Source: Boothiomyces macroporosus
Taxonomy: Eukaryota > Chytridiomycota > Chytridiomycetes > Rhizophydiales > Terramycetaceae
Assembly: GCA_027604185.1 (NCBI GenBank)
Contig: JADGKB010000118.1
Coordinates: 1 to 39,616, forward strand
DNA: 39,616 nt
Direction: 5' to 3'
Below are positions 18,907 to 28,310 of the stretch, piece after piece. The translations under genes were made by a program, and so were the position numbers. Below the pieces are notes generated by a model, which searched no databases, had not been told where the DNA came from, and was given only the letters and a program-made list of their open reading frames with translations. Position 1 is the stretch's first letter; the number at the start of each line of letters is the position of its first letter.

Positions 18907-20298
18907 TTACATTTTCAGTCCATTCATCTTCAACCAGCTATCCGGCAACTCCATAGTAAACCTAGAATCATCCAAAAGCAACTCCAACATACTCTTTGCT
19001 TTTTTAGAAACCAATTTCCGAAATACATAGTTATTATCAACAGATAAATTGAATTCTAGTGGTAGTAGTAGCCTAAGCATTCCCACATCTGCTTTATTAG
19101 CAGCGTACTTTAACAGGTAATTGTTTGTGGTTGGATCTATTCGTTTATCAGATAGCAGACATTCTAGATCAGACTGGTTGAGACAGTGTTCAACTACCCA
19201 TTCGTTTTCTACTACAAATCTTGGATGAGAAATAAAATGAGGCAAGAGATCTGGATACCATTTCTTTGCGCTTTTTGCAATATTTGGATCTATATGAGGA
19301 CTAGCAAGCAGTTTTAAAATAAAGCCAGAGTACCCCTTTTCACATGCAATCAATAGTGCTCTGGTTCCGTACTCTTTAGCCTGATCAAACAATGAATCAA
19401 ACACTCTAGATTCTTTTTCTACTGCCGCCAAGAACATTTGTCCAATATACTCTTGCGGTACGCTTACATTATCATACACAAATTCAAACAAGTCCTTGTC
19501 GTACTTTAAAACAGAGCTATAATCAAAGGTACTATAAGTCAAAATCATTCGTGCAATTTGATGATGGTTCATTGCAAACGCAATCTTTACATTTTCAGAT
19601 AGATACCCTATTCCATCATAAGACAGGATGATTTCAACTACTCTAGTCATACCTTGAGCAACAGGGTAGTTCAAGATATCGTAACTACCAAGCGATTCTT
19701 TTACTTTTGGTTGCTTCATTACAGCATCAATAAATTGAACAGAGTACAGCTCCCTTTCTATTCCATGAATTGAAGGATTAACAGCTACAAACTTGTCGGT
19801 AAGAATAGAGAGTACGAGATCATTGTAGCCTTTCTTCAAGCACTGTGAAACTAGCAGACGGAAACTAAGGTATGGAACAACGTTTGTACTGGAATGAATA
19901 CACTTGGCAGTTTCTAGCGAATTACCAACAAACCCGACTGTACCATCGGGAATCAAGGGCAACAGCTTCAATACTAGTTGAGGATTAAGCAGAAACTCTG
20001 AATTGATGATTTGTAGCAAAAAGTAACATGCGTATTCTTTCGGAATAGTGTAATCAGGATTACAGAGCGACTGGTGCAGTCCATAATCGAATAATTTCCA
20101 AATAACAGCATCTGTAATTCTATTTGATGGAATTGTAATCCAATTCGAAATATCGGTCTTTGGTTTTTGAAGGGATAGAGGATTGATTAGTTGGACTGGT
20201 GGTAATGAAGAGCGGAAAGCGAGTCGGAGGGCGTGGTAGTGAGATACTGGCAAGTACTGGCCAATCATTCCTAGCTCATTTGAAATTTGGTGCAACAT
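18907..20298 (-). CDS. Ankyrin-type protein 2 (degenerate repeats)
   Basis: The 463-residue single-exon protein shares its N-terminal module with the ankyrin protein at 5330-6601: NELGMIGQYLPVSHYHALRL followed by AFRSSLP aligns with NELPLIAVHLDLKTYQNLRF followed by SIQCSLP. The rest has helix pairs with ankyrin-like spacing but diverged consensus (ALLIACEKGYSGFILKLLAS, LKYAANKADVGMLRLLLPLE). It probably forms an ankyrin-like solenoid. A protein-binding role is inferred from the fold only. The stop lies 50 bases from the stop of the convergent gene at 17762. The ATG at 20298 is the first in frame. Confidence 0.82.
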   Translation of the reverse strand: MLHQISNELGMIGQYLPVSHYHALRLAFRSSLPPVQLINPLSLQKPKTDISNWITIPSNRITDAVIWKLFDYGLHQSLCNPDYTIPKEYACYFLLQIINSEFLLNPQLVLKLLPLIPDGTVGFVGNSLETAKCIHSSTNVVPYLSFRLLVSQCLKKGYNDLVLSILTDKFVAVNPSIHGIERELYSVQFIDAVMKQPKVKESLGSYDILNYPVAQGMTRVVEIILSYDGIGYLSENVKIAFAMNHHQIARMILTYSTFDYSSVLKYDKDLFEFVYDNVSVPQEYIGQMFLAAVEKESRVFDSLFDQAKEYGTRALLIACEKGYSGFILKLLASPHIDPNIAKSAKKWYPDLLPHFISHPRFVVENEWVVEHCLNQSDLECLLSDKRIDPTTNNYLLKYAANKADVGMLRLLLPLEFNLSVDNNYVFRKLVSKKAKSMLELLLDDSRFTMELPDSWLKMNGLKM

Positions 20299-20327
20299 GA
20301 AAATGGAAAGAGTGGCACTCTTTTTTA

Positions 20328-21345
20328 TTACTCTAAATCTATTGGTTGAGCAGTGTTGGTAATGCCAGATTCAGTAACTGGTAGAGAATTACCAGATCCA
20401 GTAACTGGCAATGCAGTACCAGATTCAGCAACTGGCAATGCAGTACCAGATTCAGTAACTGGCAATGCAGTACCAGATTCAGTAACTGGCAATGCAGTAC
20501 CAGATTCAGTAACTGGCAATGCAGTACCAGATTCAGTAACTGGCAATGCAGAGCTTTGATCCAAATTAACAGTTGGAATATCCAAGTAATTATTTTCAGT
20601 TGGTTGAACAACAGGCACGCCATCAATAACAACTTCATCCAACTTTTTACCTTCAGCAAGCTGAGTATCAATTTGAGTCTGAATTTCTTTTCTTCTTTGA
20701 GCTCTTTGAACACAGCAAAAAATTCTAATACAAATACTAATGACAATTAGTATTGGTAGTGCTACATAGTAGCCAGTTCTGTCATTTGATGAGGAGTATG
20801 AAGATTGTGGCGTGTCTGGAAAAAGAGTTGGGATTGGTACATCAGTAGGAAGAGTAGGCAAAGTGTCATTGGAAGTAGGTGTTCTTGGCTGTGGCATCAC
20901 TGGATAGGGTCTATAGTTAATAAAAAGTACTGCAAATGCATTACTGATAGCTTGAAAAACCTTTGTTTGTAATCTGTAGGATCACAATCCACCAACCCAA
21001 CAGTGCCTCCTTGCATAACACCAACACACGAATTGGTAGTATTTTCTAGTAAAAGAGACATGAAATTAGTGCCTTCAAGTGCTGTCCAGTTCATTGGTTG
21101 ATTGCTGCCACAATCCGAAAGGAAAAGGGAGTTTCCGTATCCATTAGAAGTCAAGCAAGCATTCTAAATTAGTTTAAAAGTACTGCTCCTTGGTTTACTA
21201 GCATTGCCGTTGAAGTGTAATACTCTACTTGCCACTGTTGGTGTGAGAGGTTACGGTTGCATGTGGAAGTGTAGCATTGCATGAAATCAATAGCGCATTC
21301 TAGGCATTCACCAGAAGTAAAGGAGAGACTGGTTGTTTGGGACAT
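20328..21345 (-). CDS. Type I membrane protein: ricin-like beta-trefoil ectodomain and repeated cytosolic tail
   Basis: Three exons (21345-21184, 21163-20931, 20910-20328) with 20-nt introns at 21164-21183 and 20911-20930 give 325 residues. The ectodomain has several Cys and QxW-like units (CNRNLSHQQWQV; ACLTSNGYGNSLFLSDCGSN followed by QPMNW; CVGVMQGGTVGLVDC), matching ricin-B beta-trefoil lobes. A Pro/Thr/Ser stalk (TPTSNDTLPTLPTDVPIPTL) precedes one helix (YYVALPILIVISICIRIFCC). Basic QRAQRRKE then marks the cytosolic side. The tail holds seven 9-residue repeats close to ALPVTESGT. A sugar-binding receptor is a reasonable guess. The start at 21345 is provisional: no signal peptide is seen, so an upstream exon is probably missing from this model. 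Confidence 0.7.
20361..20549. repeat. 27-bp coding minisatellite, seven units
   Basis: Seven consecutive 27-base units, each close to CCAGATTCAGTAACTGGCAA plus seven bases, encode the ALPVTESGT tail of the membrane protein. The central five are nearly identical at the DNA level (one ACT-to-GCA type change), and the outer ones diverge. The phase is kept at 27 bases, so copy-number change would not shift the frame. Confidence 0.9.
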
Positions 21346-22017
21346 TGATAAAATACTTTTTTTCCAAATTTTTATTGGAGTTCGGAGCGGTCACCGAGTA
21401 CCATGCGGTAAGTTTCACAATCGAGTGTACTCTAAAAATCGGTTGGAATACATTTTTTATCGGTTAAAAGTTTACTTTGCTGGATATATTAAAGTTGAAA
21501 CTGAAAACTCGGGATGTTTAAAATAGGGTCTCGGTACCGAATTTCAAATGTACTTGATAATCCATACAGTGGATTACGCAATCACTTTTATATTGAATCT
21601 AATTATTCAAGATATCAAGATATCATGGTCGAAATCTATTACATGATTGAAATCTTATTGTATGGTCGAAATCTATTGCATGATTGAAATCTATTGCATG
21701 GTCGAAATCTATTGCATGATTGAACAAATCCCAACTCAACTATTTATTTTTGAATTACTTGTAATAAATGCAGAATCAACAAGGATATCATGTTCCTTAA
21801 TGGAACCTAGATTGGAGAGAATGTCTATTCAACTTGAATTATACTACAGCTTGATTTGTTGATAATAGATTAATTTTGGTCAAGAACTTGTGCATATCAG
21901 CTCTCAATTAAAGATTCAAGTCCAAACACCAAGAGTGACACAAGGCTCAGTGCAACGCCTTGGTGACGTAATAGGCGGAGTTGACAGTATATATCAAAGC
22001 AATCAAAATGAATTCCA
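21346..22017. other. Intergenic region with promoter elements
   Basis: About 670 bases lie between divergently transcribed genes. It may contain the missing first exon of the lectin-like protein. Towards the right end, TGACGTAA at 21963-21970 is a CRE/ATF-type site and TATATAT near 21988-21994 is the TATA box for the gene at 22018. An 81-codon open frame on the plus strand at 21281-21526 has no recognisable content. A tandem repeat at 21624-21723 is listed separately. Confidence 0.5.
21624..21723. repeat. Tandem repeat of alternating 19-base units
   Basis: Units of the form CATGGTCGAAATCTATTG and CATGATTGAAATCTATTG alternate about five times, giving a 38-base higher-order period. The second unit carries a small change (TCTTATTG). 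It is non-coding and lies about 300 bases upstream of the GPI-type gene. Confidence 0.8.
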
Positions 22018-22362
22018 ATGAACTTTTATACCTTTACATTTCTATTGATTCAAGCTGGTATTTGTCAAAGTACAAATTCTTCCTGTCCAGTTATTGTAAA
22101 CAACCAGTGTGTTACTAGCTCTACTTGTCCAACTGGAGTGACTTCTGGAGGTAACTGTGTTGTTGGCAATAACTCTAACGGTGGGAATACTGGTAATGGG
22201 AATGGACAGTCCGGTAATGGTAATGGAAATACCGGTTATGGGAATGGTCAGTCTGGTAATGGACAATCTGGAAGTGGGCAGTCTGGTAATGGCGGCACAG
22301 TAAAAAATATCGGTGTTCGAAATAGTGATTCGTTGTGGCTATTAGCAATTTTAGCTCTTTAA
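22018..22362 (+). CDS. Small GPI-type surface protein with Gly/Asn/Gln/Ser repeat
   Basis: This 114-residue protein has a signal peptide (MNFYTFTFLLIQAGIC) and a short domain with four Cys (SSCPVIVNNQCVTSSTCPTG, then GGNC). A Gly/Asn/Ser/Gln repeat (GNGQSGNGNGNTGYGNGQSG) follows, and a hydrophobic C-terminus (SLWLLAILAL) is preceded by small polar residues, as expected for a GPI-anchored wall protein. The TATA box is at about 21990. An upstream ATG at 22008 opens a different frame that ends inside the gene; the TATA position suggests transcription may start at or after it. Family unknown. Confidence 0.75.
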   Translation: MNFYTFTFLLIQAGICQSTNSSCPVIVNNQCVTSSTCPTGVTSGGNCVVGNNSNGGNTGNGNGQSGNGNGNTGYGNGQSGNGQSGSGQSGNGGTVKNIGVRNSDSLWLLAILAL

Positions 22363-22558
22363 ACTTGAGCTCGCTTGTACTCGTCAATAAACACCCTTGT
22401 GTATCTAAATTTACACGTTCAACATTTACTCTTCAAACAGCAGTGTCCAGACATACTCTGTTGAATTTAGACAGTTTGTACAACATGCATTTAATAAACA
22501 TAGAACTAATTATATCTCTACAATAAGTATCAAATATGTACAAAATTTTCTTTTACAA

Positions 22559-23914
22559 ATGACACGCGTTAGCCAGGATATGGATATAGTAGTTGAAGAC
22601 ATTGAAGAAAAGGAAATTGAAAATACGAGAGATGGAAATAGATCTAGAAATGAAGGATATACACGAAAATCACGCACAATCACAGAATCCTTAAAGCCAG
22701 ATTTAATCATGAATGCCAAAACAAACATTTACACAGCACAAACCAAAGCACAGTTTTTCGAAACAATTTCAAATATCGATTTTCAAGATGATGAGAATTT
22801 CAGCCGAGCACTGAGTACAATGCCAAGACAGCACCTATCAAATTTCAAAAAAGAACCGCCAAAATCAATCAAAACAGAAACACAAGTGCTCTTGCATACA
22901 CCTGAAACCAATAGTATTTTAATAGAAAAGAAAACTTTGAATTCAAAAGAAGTTTCAGAGAAAATCCAGCATACTTATGACGAATTAAAGGCAATGTTTG
23001 ACAACCTCAAACACATGGCAGAATTCAAAGTCGCCAAACTACGAAATATAACTGTACCACCGTTCGATGAAGAACTAGCAGAATTCAGAGAAGTTAGGAA
23101 ATTAGAGTATCTGTTGGGGGTTGCACTTGCCGACTATGACATGATTCTCGAATCCGAAACGTGGATAAACGAAGAAAAACTGAGACAGCACTACGAAAAC
23201 CAGCTTGACTCTTTAGCAAAGAAACACCAAAAAGAGCTTGAAGAACTCCGCAAAAAGAAAATCGACCATTTGAAATGCGACAAGCAAATTGTTGAATTGA
23301 GCAACAAGAATGACCAATTAGTAGATGAACTGTCAACCATGGAAAAAGAAAACGCGAAAATGAAAGAGCAATTACGGCTGCTACAAGTAAACAGTTCCAA
23401 CCAGCAGGAAGAATTCAATCTACTAATGACAAAATACAAACAATTACAAATACAAACAAAAACCAATCTGTTCAACAACCATATAGGACCAGTCAAAGAC
23501 GCTGAAGAACAAGAACTAAACAAACATTTGCAATTACTATCAGAGTACTCTTTGTTAATCTAGACAGCACGAGCGTAAACCAGCATGGAACAAGTACAAA
23601 CAAAAACAAAATATACCAATAGTAAAAAGTGTCTTTTACGAACCAGTTGAAGTCGAACCTACAAAACAGAAGCATGTGTTTACAAAGAGAAGAGAAAAAA
23701 AAACGTAAATGGAATTAATTAAAGGATTTCGCAGCGGCTGGAAGATGGAATCAGGGAGCTTGTTTGTGCGTCAAGATTGTGTAAAGTCGACGAACAGTTA
23801 GAAAGGGTTATTGGCAAGCTTGAAGGAATCATTACTGAAACGCATGCTGTGCCTAAACGACACGTTAAAGATATAGATAGATTAAATATTAACGATTTCA
23901 AGTCTCATTTTTGA
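22559..23914 (+). CDS. Coiled-coil protein, unknown function
   Basis: Exons 22559-23544, 23564-23704 and 23725-23914 with introns of 19 nt (23545-23563) and 20 nt (23705-23724) encode 438 residues. Unspliced, the frame would end at residue 334. Removing the first intron adds a Lys-rich exon, and removing the second skips a TAA and adds the Leu/Glu-rich exon SQRLEDGIRELVCASRLCKV to DFKSHF. The N-terminus is charged and probably disordered. Residues about 130-310 form long heptad-type helices (YENQLDSLAKKHQKELEELR, MEKENAKMKEQLRLLQ). No enzyme motif or membrane segment is seen. Cytoskeletal or centrosomal-type proteins look like this, but that is only a composition argument. It is convergent with the acyl-CoA synthetase, with 85 bases between stops. 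Confidence 0.8.
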
Positions 23915-23999
23915 ATAAAGAATGGCTTGAAGATCCTTGCGAGTTGTAAAGTGTCGAAAAGCGGGATTAATATAAGCGATTCCAAGAAAGACAAGGATT

Positions 24000-26184
24000 T
24001 TATTTCTTGCCATACATTTCTTCAACTTCCTGTTTGTAATGAGCCAAGATTTCTTTACGCTTGATTTTCTGAGCAGCGGTCAAGAATCCATTATCAGGAG
24101 TCCATTCGTCATCAACAAATTTAAAAGTACGCAAGATTTCAGCACTCTTTAGGCCATAAGTCTTGCAAATGTTTAGCAAATCTTCTTGGATTTCTTTCAA
24201 TACCTTTTCATGGTTATGTTCAACGTTGCCCAAGCCCAAGTCGTTCTTTAAAGACAACAATTCCTTTTCGTTTGGAACAATCAATGCGATAATGTAGGAC
24301 TGGAAAGGATCAGCGTGGATGCACATGTTCATAAAGTATTTGGAAGTCTTGTACTGAGATTCAAGCTTTTCTAAAGCAACATATTCACCATGAGCCAATC
24401 TACATTAACAAGATTTACTTGACAAGGTTCTTTTTGCGATCAATAATAGCCAAAGAACCATCTGGTCTCCATTCAGCAATATCACCAGTCATTAGCCATC
24501 CATCTTTGGTTAATGCTTCTTCAGTCAGTTTGTCTTGCTTGTAATATCCTCTCATAATATTTGCACCTCTAACCCACAATTCACCTTGAGGCAATCTTCC
24601 ATCTTTAGGATTAGGATCATAGTTGTTGCAAGCTACTAGTTTGATTTCGGAAGCAGGAGAAGGAGAACCACAAACGCCAAACATTCCCTTGTCTGATGCG
24701 TTTTGAACAGCAATTAATCCGCAACTCTCAGTCATACTAATATTAATAATAATTACCCATATCCTTGCAACAATGTACATAGAGTAACAGTCAAGAATTC
24801 ATGAGTCTCAGCAGCCATTGGAGCACCGCCAGAAACAGCAAACTTTAGTCTTCCACCGGTATTATCAGAAATCTTTTTAAACACAATCTTGTCCATAAAA
24901 GAATGAGGCAATCCCAAATTGATCAGGTACTTTTTCAATGCATATGCCATGTTAAAGACCATCTGCTGAACTGGAGAGGCTTCCTTTAATTTTGACTGAA
25001 CTCCTTTGCGAATGGTTTCCCAAACAGAAGGAACACCCGCCATCAAAGTAGGTCTTAATTCACGAATATCACCTTTACAGTTACGAACAGAAGCATCAGT
25101 AAGAGTCTTTGGAGACCCATAACCAAGAGTTACACCACAGAAAATACAAGTACTTTCAATAAAGAATTCCAAAACATGAGCAAGAGGCAAGTAAGCGAGA
25201 TACACTTCGTTTTCAGCCAAGATGGTTTTCAACAATGGTAATACACCAGCAATAGAAGCAACCATGTTACCATGAGTAAGCATTACACCTTTAGGATTAC
25301 CAGTAGAGCCAGAAGTATACATGATGCAACACAAATCATCTGCCTTTGGAGGACAAGGAGGAACAGGATTCTCTTTTCCTAACTGGATCAATTCTTCCAA
25401 TGAAATAAATCTAAACTGACTAGCACCATCAATAATTTCTTGTTCCTTCTTTCCTACGGTACCTTTGTAAATGACAGTCTTTAAAGTAGGACAGTTCTTT
25501 CCAATCTTTTTAATGACATCAAACAAGTCAGTTTGAGTAAAGATGGTGGATACTTCACCTTTGATTAGTAATAATTACCTTCGTTCAAAGAAAAGATTAG
25601 AGCATCAACCCCCAAGTTATCATAGGCAGTAGTAATGTAAATAGATTGAGTGTAACAGCCATGAGTCATCAGCATCCATTCTTGAGAAGTAGAAGCAAAG
25701 ATATTTACTTTATCTTGGGCTTTCAATCCCAATTTAACCAATCCAGCCCCAATTTTAGTAGCCATATCAGCAACATCGCGGTAAGTCAAGTACTTGTAAG
25801 GACCCATTTCAAAGAATTTCCAAGTCTTTGTTTCAGTCTTTTCTACACCATTGACAATCTTTGTCACTTGCTTTTCTTCTTCAACAATTCTAACGAGGTC
25901 TCTTTGCCCAAATAAATGCGACGAAGCGGGATACTTTTTAACCGCGTATTGCAATACATCATACAGGGTCTTTACTGACTCATGAGGTACTGTAAGCAGT
26001 CTGTTTTCCTTTTGAATAGTACAAGATCGACGTACTTTTCCTTCGGTTGGTGTTGATTCGCCAATTTCATAGGTTAGTTGACGACCGATAGCTGATTTCA
26101 GCCAGAACAGCGGAATGACTATTCCAAGACCTGGATTAATTCTTTATTACCCAGCCAGACAAATGTGGTCAGAAAGACACCCAT
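24000..26184 (-). CDS. Long-chain acyl-CoA synthetase (fatty acid-CoA ligase)
   Basis: The enzyme activates long-chain fatty acids: ATP + fatty acid + CoA gives acyl-CoA + AMP + PPi. Five exons give 701 residues, the usual size for the ACSL/FAA family. Introns: 26131-26150 (20), 25559-25578 (20), 24737-24756 (20), 24400-24418 (19). The first exon is only 34 bases and starts a hydrophobic N-terminal anchor (MGVFLTTFVWLGLGIVIPLF), so the protein probably sits on ER, peroxisome or lipid-droplet membrane. Family motifs: AMP-binding loop YTSGSTGNPKGVMLTHGN (about residue 276), GYGMTESCG (about 463, restored across intron 3), GWLMTGDIAEWRPDG, and IDRKKNLVKLAHGEYVALEK (about 565, restored across intron 4). 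The start at 26184 was found by splicing back from the conserved region; no other ATG gives the anchor. Confidence 0.96.
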
Positions 26185-26834
26185 TTTAGATTGAGAAAAA
26201 TATTCCCGCCTTGCTTGGGGTTTCAAAGAACAAAATTAAAAATGAAAAGGCTCTAGTTGAAAAATAGTTTCTATTGATTATGTAAGCGATAGGGTTGCAC
26301 TCTGATTCGCCAAGAGAGTGTAGTTACTCGACAATTGTATAAAGTGCCACTTATTGCCACATGTAATCACATGCAATTATTAAAAAGTTTTAATTATTGG
26401 CAATCAAGGATCTTTATGAGAATGAAAAAGTATCAATATGCATCAGTTACTTGTTGTCTACTTGCGGCAGGTACAAAGTGCCTCAGGAGAACCAATTGGT
26501 AATAAAAACATCATCTGCATACAAAAATGCTTTCGTTTCAATTCACCAGAGAGTTGAAAAGAGATCATTTTTTCAAGAAAGAAAAAAAATGGAATAGGGT
26601 TAAAGGTTGTAACCCTAATTGTAACAGTCAATAGTGAATAATCTCTTACCAGTTAAAGTGGTGCTATTTGAAATTAATACTTTAACCCTAAACTTCTCAA
26701 ACAAGATACTGTCTCAAATAAGATACTGTCTCAAATAAGAAACTGTCTCAAATAACCAATGAGAAGCAAATTCAAAAAGATTAATTATCAATCGTGAACC
26801 ACTTTTCCTTTTTTCATAAAAGATCTCTACACGA
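26185..26834. other. Divergent promoter region, no supported gene
   Basis: This 650-base gap separates the acyl-CoA synthetase and Dot1 start codons. It holds three 17-base tandem repeats (listed separately) and two AACCCTAA-like words near 26610-26690. A 66-codon open frame at 26397-26597 on the plus strand has no recognisable content. Confidence 0.5.
26703..26753. repeat. 17-bp tandem repeat, three units
   Basis: AAGATACTGTCTCAAAT occurs at 26703-26719 and 26720-26736, and with one change (AAGAAACTGTCTCAAAT) at 26737-26753. It lies about 80 bases upstream of the Dot1 start codon and could be a local promoter element array. Confidence 0.85.
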
Positions 26835-28207
26835 ATGGGAAAGCTGGAAAACACCAAACGGTACGTTTACCTCCCAGTCTATTTGCCTTACCTGCCAAAT
26901 ACAAAGTCAACAAAGAGAAAGAGAGAGCAATCGGAAATTAAAAAAGAACCAATAGAAGATAAACCAAAAGAACAGAAAGAAACAAAGCAACTAAAGAAAG
27001 AGGAAAAGAAGGAAGTAAAAAAAGACCATCGATATCAAGCGCCGGTTGCTCAAAAGAATGCCATCGAAGCAAAGCAAATCGTATTGGATAATCTCAAAGT
27101 ATACAAGCCAAGTAACTAATATTAATATAGTGGAGGGTCAAGATATGGAAACTATTACCTTGGAATATCCCGGAAGAGACTGTCGCGAAGAGTACCATTT
27201 CATTAATATAGATTCCTGTTGGCTATTTCAAATAACCCTGATGAATATGCACCAATAACAGATATTTATAATACAGTACAATTAATCGCTTCTGAATGTC
27301 TTCCAAAAGGAACAGCAAACAACTTTGGCGACTCTCGTATTGGAATAATTAGAAACATTATGAAAGGTATTTTGTGTTAATGTAGCCTGCCATAAACAAA
27401 TCACGGCAGATTTAAAAGATGGAATACTAGCCTTTAACGCAGTAATGCTCGAACTCAAGGATTCTGGAGTATTTGACAATTGCGAAATCAAAGGACCACC
27501 AGCTTCATTTGATTTAATTACACATATACTTGAACAGTCTTATGCGCGTTCAATAGCCCCAAAATCTCATTTACTAAACCACTATGAGGGATTTTCAAAC
27601 AATGTCTATGGCGAAATCAAGCATTCCTTTGTACATGAATTAATAAGAGAAGCTGATATAAAATCAACAGATATATTTCTGGATATGGGGAGCGGAATAG
27701 GCAACGTAGTCTTACAAATTGCTGCAGAGTGTCTATGTGAATCATATGGAATAGAAATAATGGAAATACCAAGTAATTTTGCAAAAAAACAACGCAATGA
27801 GTTCTTGTCACGGATGCGATACTACTCCAAACCATGCGGAAGGATATTTCTTAAACAAGGAGATTTCCTAGAAGACGAAAGTATAAGTAAAGTAATCTCA
27901 AAAGCAGACGTTATATTTGTAAACAAGTATTTCATATTAACACAGTTATGCTTTTGACCCTGCATTAAACCAGGCTATACTAGCAAAATTCTTGGATTTA
28001 AAAGAGTCAGCAAAGATAATTACTCTTAAAAGCTTTGTACCCTTAAATAGTCGACAACAGAATCGTAGAGTAAATGCTATAGAAAGTATATTTACCGTCA
28101 AGGAGTACCATTTCGCTAGAAATAGTGTCAGTTGGATGCCGGAAGGTGGAAGTTATTATATACATACTGTTGATCGATCTCAGATTAGTAGTGTTAGTTT
28201 CAACTAG
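26835..28207 (+). CDS. DOT1: Histone H3-K79 methyltransferase Dot1
   Basis: Dot1 is the non-SET enzyme that methylates histone H3 lysine 79 in nucleosomes, affecting silencing and DNA-damage signalling. Five exons give 431 residues; introns are at 27112-27130 (19), 27192-27211 (20), 27367-27385 (19) and 27927-27945 (19). The N-terminal 80 residues are Lys/Glu-rich and may contact nucleosomes. The catalytic fold follows: D1 loop YGEIKHSFVHELI, motif I FLDMGSGIGNVVLQIAAEC (about residue 260), SYGIEIM acidic SAM contact, and VNNYAFDPALNQAI (about 345), the N-N-x-A-F-D-P motif that is complete only after intron 4 is removed. Then comes ITLKSFVP. The length is shorter than yeast Dot1, mainly in the N-terminus. 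No other enzyme family has this motif set. Confidence 0.96.
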
Positions 28208-28310
28208 ACTATTCTTTTATTCTTTCAACCTGGTGGGGAAATAAAACATTTCTCGGCTTACTCTTGTACTTGCAGTTTAAAACTATTGGAAACATGAATT
28301 TATTCTATTT

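Noticed and set aside
20361..20549. CRISPR-like array
   Set aside because: The repeats are head-to-tail without spacers and lie in a coding frame; this is a eukaryotic coding minisatellite.
21281..21526. 81-codon plus-strand frame overlapping the lectin-like gene start
   Set aside because: It is antisense to a spliced gene with better evidence and lacks any domain.
22008..22017. Upstream ATG in another frame as the start of the small GPI-type protein
   Set aside because: Its frame ends in a stop and lacks a signal peptide or GPI signal; the ATG at 22018 gives both.
24000..26184. Reading the fragmented acyl-CoA synthetase, Dot1, Trm7 and ABCC frames as frameshifted pseudogenes
   Set aside because: Every break coincides with a GT...TAAY...AG segment of 19-21 nt whose removal restores conserved motifs in frame; random decay would not do this 34 times.
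26397..26597. 66-codon open frame in the acyl-CoA synthetase/Dot1 promoter
   Set aside because: Low-complexity ending and no recognisable sequence; a chance frame in AT-rich DNA.
26866..26890. A possible 17-nt intron (GTACG...CAG) in the first Dot1 exon
   Set aside because: No TAAY branch motif, and the exon is open without it.
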